The notes beneath the pieces were generated by a model. That model searched no databases and was not told the DNA's origin. It was given only the letters and a program-made list of their open reading frames with translations. Of a stretch of 62,449 bases of DNA, positions 29,578-36,565 are shown piece by piece; position 1 is the first letter of the stretch, and the number at the start of each line of letters is the position of its first letter. This stretch comes from a virus. The stretch is taken from positions 1 to 62,449 of the IMG/VR virus record IMGVR_UViG_3300034166_000053; one strand, written 5' to 3'. Position numbers and translations under genes: made by a program.

Positions 29578-30888
29578 ATGCCGAAGCAAGAGACACGAGT
29601 CAAACGCGCACACGTTGCGCTGATGAAGCATCCAGAGACGGCGCTGTACTCAGGCGTGATGCTCATGGGCACGAGCGAGGTGGTCGATGCGGCGTTCACC
29701 GCATACACCGATGGCATAAACAAACGCTACAGCAGGGCGTTCTTGGAGACGATCACCGACGAGGCCAAGTGTCGAGGTCTGATCCTGCACGAGAACCTGC
29801 ACGTAGCGCTCAAGCAAGTTCCCTATGGTCGGGGGATGTTCAAAGAGAACGCGAAGATGGCGAACCTTGCGGCCGACTTTGTTGTCAACGACATCATTGA
29901 GAACATCAAAGGAACAATCGGTGGTTCATCCGAGCCTATCGTGCGCCTGCCTGATGGTGCTGTGCATGACGACATGTTTCACAACTGGTCGATGCGCGAG
30001 GTCTACAACTATCTCAAGCAACACGCCAAGCCGTGCCCCAAGCCACCGAAAGGCCAGAAGGGTCAGAAGGGTCAGAAGGGTGAAGGCGACGACCCAAGTA
30101 GCGATCCACCGGAGGGTGGAGGCCAAGGCAATGGTGACGAGTGGGACACCGTTACAGTCAACGGCAAGACCTATGACATCTCTCAGCAAGACGAGCATGA
30201 CTTTGACAAGATGCTTGACGGCATGAGCCACGAGGAGGTCAAAGAGATCAACGATGCGATAGACAAGGCTCTGCGTGAGGGTGGAATGCTGGCTGGGCGC
30301 ATGGGTGCGAAAGTGCCCCGTGTCATCTCAGAGTTGCTCAAGCCGAAGGTTGATTGGCGCGAGGCCCTGCGTGACTTTGTGTCTTCATCCATGAAGGGCA
30401 AGGACGAGTTCACTTGGCGGCGCCTCAACAAGCGGCAGATGGCTAACGACATTTATCTGCCAAGCGTGGAGAACGAGACTATCGGTGAGGTCATCATCGC
30501 CATCGACACATCAGGCTCGATTGGTTTGCAGCAGCTTGCTGAGTTCGCCTCAGAACTGGTATCTATCTGCGACCTTTGTGCGCCCGAGAAGGTTCGGGTG
30601 TTGTGGTGGGACACGGCTGTGCATGGTGAGCAAGTCTTTGTAGACAACTATCAGAACATCGCGGGTCTGCTCAAGCCGCAAGGCGGCGGTGGTACTCACG
30701 CTGGGTGCGTGGCTGACTACATCAACAAGGAAAAGCTGCAAGCTGAGTGCGTCATCATGTTCACCGATGGCTACGTTGAGAGCGATGTCAAGTGGAACAT
30801 CAGCAGTCCAACCCTGTGGATGGTGACGCAGAACTTTAGCTTCTCACCACCGAGTGGATCGAAAGTTGTCCATGTCAGAGACGACTGA
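29578..30888 (+). CDS. VWA-like protein with HExxH metallopeptidase motif (DUF2201-like)
   Basis: ATG at 29578 with GGAGG 6 nt upstream gives 436 residues. The N-terminal domain carries HENLH (residues 71-75) in GLILHENLHVALKQ, a zincin-type HExxH motif. A low-complexity Lys/Gln/Gly linker follows (about 150-190), and the C-terminal VWA-like domain has AIDTSGSIG near residue 309, a MIDAS-type D-x-S-x-S site. This fits the DUF2201 putative metallopeptidase family. It works with the upstream MoxR-type ATPase in CobS/CobT-like or MoxR-VWA pairs; the substrate is unknown. Confidence 0.82.
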   Translation: MPKQETRVKRAHVALMKHPETALYSGVMLMGTSEVVDAAFTAYTDGINKRYSRAFLETITDEAKCRGLILHENLHVALKQVPYGRGMFKENAKMANLAADFVVNDIIENIKGTIGGSSEPIVRLPDGAVHDDMFHNWSMREVYNYLKQHAKPCPKPPKGQKGQKGQKGEGDDPSSDPPEGGGQGNGDEWDTVTVNGKTYDISQQDEHDFDKMLDGMSHEEVKEINDAIDKALREGGMLAGRMGAKVPRVISELLKPKVDWREALRDFVSSSMKGKDEFTWRRLNKRQMANDIYLPSVENETIGEVIIAIDTSGSIGLQQLAEFASELVSICDLCAPEKVRVLWWDTAVHGEQVFVDNYQNIAGLLKPQGGGGTHAGCVADYINKEKLQAECVIMFTDGYVESDVKWNISSPTLWMVTQNFSFSPPSGSKVVHVRDD

Positions 30889-31162
30889 CCTCGACGCAAT
30901 CATGACTCAGATGTACAAGTCTCTTGCATACCTGAACGCCATTGATGAAGGCAGAAAGCTCCACATGGATGACCGCAACATCACTGACCCGCGCAGGGCA
31001 CGCATAACGAAACAGATCGCTGAGTTTCTTATCGACACCCACGGTCCCTCTGCGCATTTCCAAGCGCTGAAGGAACTAGAGGCTGAAACCATGTCCAAAG
31101 ACATGTGGCGCGATGTGCTGTCATGGCTGGACGATCTAACGAAAGAAGGAGAGAAGAAATGA
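30872..31162 (+). CDS. Unknown helical protein, 96 residues
   Basis: The start at ATG 30872 overlaps the end of the VWA gene by 17 bp. A GTG six codons earlier is also possible. The product begins MSETTDLDAIMTQMYKSLAY and is a charged helical bundle with no known motif. Its stop overlaps the next start (ATGA). Unknown function. Confidence 0.58.
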   Translation: MSETTDLDAIMTQMYKSLAYLNAIDEGRKLHMDDRNITDPRRARITKQIAEFLIDTHGPSAHFQALKELEAETMSKDMWRDVLSWLDDLTKEGEKK

Positions 31163-32175
31163 TACTGAGCTATCAACGACTCACAAGGACCACGCTTGGG
31201 ACTCCACCCTATCGTGGATCGACAAACAGGTTCCCGCTCGTGAACAGGCGGCAGAACAGGAAATACTTTCTTGTGCGAGAGGAAGACGGCAAGAAGGTCT
31301 TTGACATCGTGTACGGGCAGAACTGGGACGTGCAGAAGCTGACTGAGGAGCAAGCTGAAGCCCTGAAGAAGGCGAACAAAAATGCGTCGATTGGACAGTC
31401 TGCGGAAGGGTACTACACGTATGTGGCGCGACCGCGCATCGTAGGCACGGTGTATCCGGGCGAGACACCCGAGGGCGAGTTTGAGTTCAACGCCAATGGG
31501 TACGGTCAGGGTGACAGGATGTTCTTCTCAGACATGTTTCGTGGGGGATGGTTCTCTACAAACTCACGCAAGGGTGGAATGATATTTAGAAGCAGGATGG
31601 ATGGCGGGCACAGGACTTATCCGATCTATCGTGGGATGCGCGTCAACGCACAGACCATGCAACCCATCAAGCCGTATGAGATTGTTGTCAGCCAAGTGGA
31701 CCGCAAGAAATCGAAGTTCGCCATAGCCGAGTACGCGCACTTCTTCAAGGTCTCGGAGGTGATGCTCAAGGCGATGAGCATTGCGCAAGTGATAGATATG
31801 GCACAGCAGCTTTTAGAGGAGAAGAAAGTCCCCGACCACTATGGCGACGTCTTTCAGGACTCGTGCTTCCTTGAAGGCGAGAAACTCATAAACGATGCGC
31901 CGCTCGATGCGTTCGTCTGGTTCACGCTTGGCTACGGGGTCGGTCGGATTCTGTACCGCGCTGTTGGGCGTTCGCTTGGGCCAAGGTCTAACGATGAGTA
32001 CTCTGCCTATGACGAACTGTTCATGCCGGTCAAGCGCAGGCTCGTCAAAGACATCTACGTGCAAAACCCAGAAATCTTCAAGGAGATCACTTACCGGATG
32101 GGCGACGACATACCGGGGAGCGATTGGGGTATGAAGGTCATCGTCGATGGCAAAGAAGTGGAGCAGTACACATGA
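31159..32175 (+). CDS. Unknown 338-residue phage protein
   Basis: An ATGA overlap and GGAGAGAAGAA upstream set the start. The product begins MILSYQRLTRTTLGTPPYRG and is mixed alpha/beta, with aromatic-rich segments such as GQGDRMFFSDMFRGGWFSTN and FVWFTLGYGVGRILYRAVGR. No membrane helix or catalytic motif is evident and I do not recognise the family. It is coupled to genes on both sides. Confidence 0.65.
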   Translation: MILSYQRLTRTTLGTPPYRGSTNRFPLVNRRQNRKYFLVREEDGKKVFDIVYGQNWDVQKLTEEQAEALKKANKNASIGQSAEGYYTYVARPRIVGTVYPGETPEGEFEFNANGYGQGDRMFFSDMFRGGWFSTNSRKGGMIFRSRMDGGHRTYPIYRGMRVNAQTMQPIKPYEIVVSQVDRKKSKFAIAEYAHFFKVSEVMLKAMSIAQVIDMAQQLLEEKKVPDHYGDVFQDSCFLEGEKLINDAPLDAFVWFTLGYGVGRILYRAVGRSLGPRSNDEYSAYDELFMPVKRRLVKDIYVQNPEIFKEITYRMGDDIPGSDWGMKVIVDGKEVEQYT

Positions 32176-32462
32176 GCGGTTTGTTTATTGATGAAGCATG
32201 CTTTGAGAGAGGGTGCGCGTGTTACGACCCACGAGAGGGTGGAAAGGTAATCATAGTGCCCGTGAAAGAAATCACAGTCGAGATTCGGGATGTCTATGGG
32301 CAGACGAAGTTCTATCCGCACTGCGAGGGCGCAAAGGTGTTTGCCAGCATCGCGGGTACGACGACTCTGACTGAGCAGAACATCAGACGAATCATGCAGC
32401 TAGGCTACAAGGTCAAGACCTTGCAGCGTCCCGTTGAGTTTATTGAAGGAGAGATGAAATGA
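32172..32462 (+). CDS. Unknown small protein, 96 residues
   Basis: ATGA overlap with the previous stop. The product begins MSGLFIDEACFERGCACYDP and has three Cys in the first 17 residues, then a beta-rich body. Cys spacing (C10, C15, C17) does not match a standard zinc finger. Function unknown. Confidence 0.58.
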   Translation: MSGLFIDEACFERGCACYDPREGGKVIIVPVKEITVEIRDVYGQTKFYPHCEGAKVFASIAGTTTLTEQNIRRIMQLGYKVKTLQRPVEFIEGEMK

Positions 32463-33373
32463 CAGTAGAAAGATTTTTTCTTGAGCACTTTCGTGATGAG
32501 GCAATGTACCAAGAACTGTACAACTCACCTTTGTTTCCATTGGTGCGTGAACTCCAATTCAAGTTCGGCCTGAAGGTCATTCGCAATGTCGCTGGTGCGT
32601 GGCTGCTCGGTCATAGCAACGGCATCGCTGTCGGCAAAGTGTTTATCAAGACAATCGACGACAAGCCTACGTATTGCTTCCGTTCACCGTTCTACCAAAA
32701 GGAGCGTGGCAGTAGCCGAGAGGACAGAGAGATTATCCGTAGCGGGAAAATCTCATCGCTGATTGCTACGCTGTCCCGGTGCAAGGTCATCCCTGCCGCG
32801 ACTGATATGGAGACAAAGAAGGCCAAGCAAGTAGGCACTGCCCAAGAGATTCTTAAGAAATCATTGGGCGAGAGCAGGAAGACAGGCGAGTTCACCGCTG
32901 ATGAGACACACGCCCTTTTGTTGATGGCTCTAGGTAGAAATCCTAATAGTGAGTGGGTGAAAGTAGACCAAAATAAATGTCAATCAGTTCTTGACAAATA
33001 CGAAGAAGCTGATAGAGTAAGGAAGGTCAAGGTTGAAGAAGGTGAGCGCATGTTCTTCAACCCGTACTGGATGATCGGTGTGGACGAGTTTGGCGACTAC
33101 CTGATCGGCAAGTACAAGTTAACCAAATCAGTTGATGGAGTCTTAAGATGTCACGCAATGCAAAGTTTCAGTCGCTATCGCTCGTATGAGCAAGTACCAG
33201 AACTCATCCCGCTGATGACTATGGTGAAAGTCGCGTACGAGAACCACGGGCGCAATTGCGGTGTCTTGCCCACCACAGATGCCTATGACGCATCGCTCGA
33301 CTCGGTGTTCTTCTACAACACGTCTCCGACCCACTACGACCATGTGTGGATGGTTACCCCATGCTCCACTTGA
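32459..33373 (+). CDS. Unknown 304-residue phage protein
   Basis: Coupled by ATGA to the preceding gene. The product begins MTVERFFLEHFRDEAMYQEL and has a basic central region and a helical Lys/Glu-rich part around residues 180-205. A C-terminal part contains YENHGRNCGVLPTTDAYDAS. No motif I can assign. It lies in a run of unrecognised coupled genes after the VWA gene. Confidence 0.6.
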   Translation: MTVERFFLEHFRDEAMYQELYNSPLFPLVRELQFKFGLKVIRNVAGAWLLGHSNGIAVGKVFIKTIDDKPTYCFRSPFYQKERGSSREDREIIRSGKISSLIATLSRCKVIPAATDMETKKAKQVGTAQEILKKSLGESRKTGEFTADETHALLLMALGRNPNSEWVKVDQNKCQSVLDKYEEADRVRKVKVEEGERMFFNPYWMIGVDEFGDYLIGKYKLTKSVDGVLRCHAMQSFSRYRSYEQVPELIPLMTMVKVAYENHGRNCGVLPTTDAYDASLDSVFFYNTSPTHYDHVWMVTPCST

Positions 33374-33759
33374 TTGGACACCTAAGCCCTGTTGTTCACC
33401 CAAGGAAGTGGGACCTCATACGGGTCCCTCTGCGCAGAATCGAGGACCGATACATCGTCTATGTGGCTGATGGCTTGGTGCGGTACTACGACGAGGACAC
33501 ATTGCCTGACTTGCTCAAAACGAAGATGGCGATGATCCTTGCGGCGTCTAACCAATTGCTTGAACACGAGGCGCGACTGCAAAAACTGTCTATCTACGTC
33601 AACCCCATGTCGGCAGACTTTGATGACATTGGCTGGCGCGTGAGTGAGACGTACTTCTGCTTGGTCATGGACAGAGAAACATTGGAATCATTGAAAGGAG
33701 GAACAAGTGGCACAGACACCCGAGGGCAAAGTCAAGGACAAGATCAAGGTGATTCTTAA
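33361..33759 (+). CDS. Unknown 132-residue protein
   Basis: Start taken at ATG 33361, overlapping the end of the previous gene by 13 bp; a GTG at 33346 is an alternative. The product begins MLHLIGHLSPVVHPRKWDLI and is beta-rich, then helical. Its polar tail (GTDTRGQSQGQDQGDS) is encoded in the 53-bp overlap with the next gene and so may be constrained by that gene rather than by function. Confidence 0.55.
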   Translation: MLHLIGHLSPVVHPRKWDLIRVPLRRIEDRYIVYVADGLVRYYDEDTLPDLLKTKMAMILAASNQLLEHEARLQKLSIYVNPMSADFDDIGWRVSETYFCLVMDRETLESLKGGTSGTDTRGQSQGQDQGDS

Positions 33760-34018
33760 GCGATATGGCGTCTATCACGTGATGCCGATTGGCACAGGCT
33801 ACGGCAATGCGGGTGTGCCTGACTTCATATGTTGCGTCCCACCTCGGGGTGGATTCTTAGCTATCGAGGCCAAGGCCAACGGGGGCAAGACGACCGCGCT
33901 CCAAGACAAGAACATTGATGAGATTCTTGTGCGTGGTGGCGAAGCGGTTGTCATCGACGAACACGGATTTGCAACTCTGGAGGAACTACTGAAACAAATG
34001 ACTGGAAAGAAACAATGA
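33707..34018 (+). CDS. VRR-NUC domain nuclease
   Basis: A GTG start 5 nt after GGAGG gives 103 residues, the length of a stand-alone VRR-NUC domain. Catalytic pattern: D39 in GNAGVPDF, E54 and K56 in FLAIEAKA, then a downstream TTALQ helix, i.e. the PD-(D/E)xK core of VRR-NUC. Phage VRR-NUC proteins are structure-specific nucleases or nickases thought to act on recombination or replication intermediates. Confidence 0.85.
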   Translation: MAQTPEGKVKDKIKVILKRYGVYHVMPIGTGYGNAGVPDFICCVPPRGGFLAIEAKANGGKTTALQDKNIDEILVRGGEAVVIDEHGFATLEELLKQMTGKKQ

Positions 34019-34218
34019 CTGACGAAGACCGAAGTAACTTGCGAGACCTGCATGCAGGGTTCGCCATGCTTGGATTGATTATGAAAGGAGAAGAGCCGCA
34101 GAACATACCAACGCTGGCGTACATGTACGCCGATGACATGCAATCAGCACGAACTCAGCATGGGGCTGGGATTGTGTCTATCAAACGCCAAACCAAGAAG
34201 GAGAAGGCAAGTGAGTAA
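34015..34218 (+). CDS. Small phage protein, 67 residues
   Basis: Coupled by ATGA to the VRR-NUC gene. The product begins MTDEDRSNLRDLHAGFAMLG and is helical, acidic then basic. The end overlaps the GTG of the following gene. Function unknown. Confidence 0.58.
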   Translation: MTDEDRSNLRDLHAGFAMLGLIMKGEEPQNIPTLAYMYADDMQSARTQHGAGIVSIKRQTKKEKASE

Positions 34219-34645
34219 ACATAGACTTAGTGAAACAGTCAGGATGATGATGAAGGACCGCACTCTCACCGCAGATCAGGTGATGAAGAAGTTCAACGTC
34301 AAGAAGCAGTACGCATACAACTTGATGTCGATGGCTCGGCGGCAGATGCGTGAACTTGGCATAGAAAAAGTGCCAGTCGTACCACCTGCGCCAGTTCAGC
34401 AGATCGAGTTGCCTGTGGTTCTTGTGGACGAGACTCCACGCGAGGATGTCGTCAATCATCCATCGCACTACAAAGTGGGCGGCATTGAGACCATCGACTT
34501 TATTGAGGCGAAGCAACTCAACTACCACTTGGGCAATGTCGTCAAGTACATCACCCGAGCAGACCACTAGGGTTCGCGCCTTGAGAATCTGAAGAAGGCT
34601 GAGTGGTATCTCAAACGAGAAATCGAGAACGCAGCAGCCCACTGA
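34211..34645 (+). pseudogene. HTH + DUF3310 protein interrupted by an in-frame amber codon
   Basis: A GTG start overlaps the previous stop and follows GGAGAAGGCAA. The N-terminal part (TLTADQVMKKFNVKKQYAYN) is a helix-turn-helix. The C-terminal part is DUF3310-like: NHPSHYKVGGIETIDFIEAK, HLGNVVKYITRADH. At 34568-34570 a TAG interrupts the frame, but the same frame goes on for 24 codons with the expected DUF3310 ending (GSRLENLKKAEWYLKREIEN) up to TGA 34643-34645. One base change (AAG to TAG) would explain it. The frame may be a nonsense mutant, a readthrough gene or a sequencing error. The truncated product has 119 residues, the full one 144. Confidence 0.8.
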
Positions 34646-34652
34646 CCCCCGA

Positions 34653-34694
34653 ATCAACCTAGCATTCCATGTCCACGTGGAACGCTAGGTTGAT
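34653..34694 (+). promoter_or_regulatory. 7-4-7 hairpin element, copy 6, extended to a 19-bp stem
   Basis: The core TTCCATG-TCCA-CGTGGAA (34665-34682) is embedded in a 19-bp stem (34653-34671 with 34676-34694) with one A/C mismatch and one G-U pair. It lies between the DUF3310 gene and the next start (34723) with no promoter, so it is an intergenic processing, stabilising or terminating hairpin. Confidence 0.82.
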
Positions 34695-34722
34695 GCCAGT
34701 TCTCTAATTTTGGAGATTAACG

Positions 34723-35154
34723 ATGGAAACAGGAACTGCGATTCTGATTGAACGCATGAAGACAAACCCCGAGGAATTCTTTGATGATGTGTACACCGGC
34801 AAGTGGCACAGAGTGTTGGACATGGCGAATGCCTGTTTGCCCGAAAAAGACAAACGCGCAATCAAAGAAGCCCGAAACCGCATGTACATTGATCAATTTA
34901 ACGAGTTGGTGCTCAGGACTCTAGCGGGTGAGGTAGAGCAAGACGAAGGGACCCTGACAATCAAATCAAAAGGGAGATACGTGACAGGCGGGAACGACCC
35001 ACGGCAAATGCATGCTGCCCAACAGGCTTTGAACAACATCACTCCAGGGTCAGTCATCACCGGAGCAAACGGTACATCAGCCGCTGATATTCTTTTCCAG
35101 CCTAGCGCGTTCGGTGCTGTGCCCGTGTCAACGTATTCATCGGGGGAATCATGA
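34723..35154 (+). CDS. Unknown 143-residue phage protein
   Basis: ATG 7 nt after GGAG. The product begins METGTAILIERMKTNPEEFF, has an acidic/basic helical half and a low-complexity C-terminal half (residues 85-143). The N-terminal NPEEFFDDVYTGKWHRVLDM pattern occurs in small phage proteins next to replication genes. Function unknown. Confidence 0.6.
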   Translation: METGTAILIERMKTNPEEFFDDVYTGKWHRVLDMANACLPEKDKRAIKEARNRMYIDQFNELVLRTLAGEVEQDEGTLTIKSKGRYVTGGNDPRQMHAAQQALNNITPGSVITGANGTSAADILFQPSAFGAVPVSTYSSGES

Positions 35155-35627
35155 TCGAGCAGTTGCAACCGTACCGTGACGCATGGCGGCACACCATTGA
35201 GGACGAGGGCGGCTACTGCCCCGTGTGTGCCCGCTGGGGGAAGATTTACGGGCGCTCGCTCAACGAGACAATGGCCCGCTCGCTGATCTGGCTCGTGTCC
35301 ACACCGCTAGAGAATGGCTGGGTCGATGTCCCGCTCAAGGGGCCGCGCTGGCTGGTGCGTTCTAATCAGCTTCCCACGCTCAAGTGGTGGGGTCTCGTAG
35401 AGCGATGCCCTGCTGACGAGAAAGCCAAGATCAAGCACTCGGGGCTGTGGAGGCCAACCGACCTTGGTTACGACTTTGTTAGGTCAGCCGTGCGCGTCCC
35501 GAAGAAAGTGTTCACGTACAACGACCAAGTCGAAGCACAAAGCACCGAGACCGTGTCCATAGATCAATGCTTTAACACCCACTTTGACTATCAAGAAGTC
35601 ATGAACTCACACTTTGCAAAACCATGA
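35151..35627 (+). CDS. Unknown 158-residue protein with a CPVC motif
   Basis: Coupled by ATGA. The product begins MIEQLQPYRDAWRHTIEDEG and has CPVC near residue 23. A central LPTLKWWGLVERCPADEKAK resembles a winged-helix wing region, followed by GLWRPTDLGYDFVRSAVRVP. A winged-helix DNA-binding fold is possible; not demonstrated. Confidence 0.58.
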   Translation: MIEQLQPYRDAWRHTIEDEGGYCPVCARWGKIYGRSLNETMARSLIWLVSTPLENGWVDVPLKGPRWLVRSNQLPTLKWWGLVERCPADEKAKIKHSGLWRPTDLGYDFVRSAVRVPKKVFTYNDQVEAQSTETVSIDQCFNTHFDYQEVMNSHFAKP

Positions 35628-35803
35628 AGTGCCCCCTCTGCAACGCCCCCACAGAAGTTCAAAGCACACTGAAGGACGAGAATGGATTACCCATCAGAAG
35701 ACGCCATTGCTTCAACGACCACACCTTCCTCACCAAAGAGCAAGCGATCACGCAACCAAAACCCAAACGAAAGCAAAAGGGTTCTGAGCCAAGAGGAACT
35801 TAA
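35624..35803 (+). CDS. NrdR-like zinc-ribbon peptide, 59 residues
   Basis: ATGA overlap with the previous stop. The product begins MKCPLCNAPTEVQSTLKDEN, followed by GLPIRRRHCFNDHTFLTKEQ: one Cys pair (C3, C6) and an IRRR-x-C element close to the N-terminal zinc ribbon of NrdR repressors, though without that protein's ATP-cone. The C-terminal part is basic. A DNA-binding regulatory role is possible. Confidence 0.68.
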   Translation: MKCPLCNAPTEVQSTLKDENGLPIRRRHCFNDHTFLTKEQAITQPKPKRKQKGSEPRGT

Positions 35804-35891
35804 GGCATGGTGGCCCTTCACACGCTTGGACCCTCGTCGCTTTCCGAAGCAGCCCTCTGTCTATGAGACTGCTGAACCAGCACCTTTTTAG
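35682..35891 (+). CDS. Possible overlapping gene, 69 residues
   Basis: An ATG 5 nt after AAGGA opens a second frame that overlaps the NrdR-like gene by 122 bp and continues past it. The product begins MDYPSEDAIASTTTPSSPKS and the non-overlapping end reads EELKAWWPFTRLDPRRFPKQ. The ribosome site and the lack of any other frame for 35804-35891 favour it, but the Ser/Thr/Lys-rich overlap may be a by-product. It ends in TAG. Confidence 0.35.
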   Translation: MDYPSEDAIASTTTPSSPKSKRSRNQNPNESKRVLSQEELKAWWPFTRLDPRRFPKQPSVYETAEPAPF

Positions 35892-35899
35892 GAGAACAC

Positions 35900-36097
35900 A
35901 TGGATAAAGACACAGGCGGGCCAGCGTTTCCAAGTCAGAGGGAACACACAACCAAAGAAGGCATGACCCTGCGCGACTACTTCGCGGCTAAGGCGATGTA
36001 TGGTTTTGTTGCCAACGGCAGCACGAACGTGCAAGAGATTGCTCAGGCTTCGTACATCGTGGCTGATGCCATGCTCAAGGCAAGGGGGCAAGCATGA
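35900..36097 (+). CDS. Small conserved phage protein (LRDYFAAKAM type), 65 residues
   Basis: AGGAG 5 nt before ATG. The product begins MDKDTGGPAFPSQREHTTKE and has GMTLRDYFAAKAMYGFVANG and EIAQASYIVADAMLKAR. This L-R-D-Y-F-A-x-x-A-M protein is common in early regions of proteobacterial phages. Function unknown. Confidence 0.7.
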   Translation: MDKDTGGPAFPSQREHTTKEGMTLRDYFAAKAMYGFVANGSTNVQEIAQASYIVADAMLKARGQA

Positions 36098-36267
36098 CCA
36101 AAGATGACGACGACACCCTGTGCTACCGCTCCGAGCTTGAGGCGGCGGTGAAGGCCGAGCGCGAGGCGTGTGCGCAGGTGTGCGATGCGTTTGAAAGTGA
36201 TTCAGACACAGATGCGGGTGCAGTGCTTGCCGCAGCCATCCGAGCAAGGGGGCAAGCATGTACCTGA
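36094..36267 (+). CDS. Small acidic phage protein, 57 residues
   Basis: ATGA overlap with the previous stop; stop TGA at 36265-36267. The product begins MTKDDDDTLCYRSELEAAVK, then AEREACAQVC and a C-terminal AAIRARGQACT. The A-E-R-E-A-C-A-x-V-C helix and AIRARG end are frequent in small phage proteins. Function unknown. Confidence 0.6.
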   Translation: MTKDDDDTLCYRSELEAAVKAEREACAQVCDAFESDSDTDAGAVLAAAIRARGQACT

Positions 36268-36380
36268 GAACTAATCAGCGCGTGTTCTTTTTGATCCCGA
36301 CCGCAGCAATTGGTTGGGATGTTGATGACTCATGGTTCTTTGAAGTGGCTTGGCTTAACTTTGCTTTGGGGGTTGCATGA
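36258..36380 (+). CDS. Very small hydrophobic phage protein, 40 residues
   Basis: ATG 36258 overlaps the end of the previous gene and its TGA overlaps the next ATG, so it bridges two genes. The product begins MYLRTNQRVFFLIPTAAIGW and is hydrophobic and Trp-rich. It is possibly membrane-associated. The coupling pattern is the main support. Confidence 0.5.
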   Translation: MYLRTNQRVFFLIPTAAIGWDVDDSWFFEVAWLNFALGVA

Positions 36381-36565
36381 AAGAAGACATCATCAAGATG
36401 GCGCGGGAGGCTGGGTTCGCTGACGGCGTAGCAGAGATCGTAGGGCTTGAGGGTTTTGCCCGTTTCGCCGCCCTTGTCGCCAACCGATGCGCTGAGATCG
36501 CATACGAAGCCGAGCCGTTCCATTCTGCGGATTTGATCCGCAAAGCATTCGGGGTAAAAGAATGA
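36377..36565 (+). CDS. Small conserved phage protein, 62 residues
   Basis: ATGA-coupled on both sides. The product begins MKEDIIKMAREAGFADGVAE and continues with LEGFARFAALVANRCAEIAY. The M-A-R-E-A-G-F and L-x-R-F-A-A-L-V-A patterns are widespread in phage early regions. Function unknown. Confidence 0.68.
   Translation: MKEDIIKMAREAGFADGVAEIVGLEGFARFAALVANRCAEIAYEAEPFHSADLIRKAFGVKE

Noticed and set aside
34568-34570. TAG codon reassignment throughout the genome
   Set aside because: The endolysin ends in TAG at the expected place and I saw no other gene interrupted by TAG, so general recoding is not supported.
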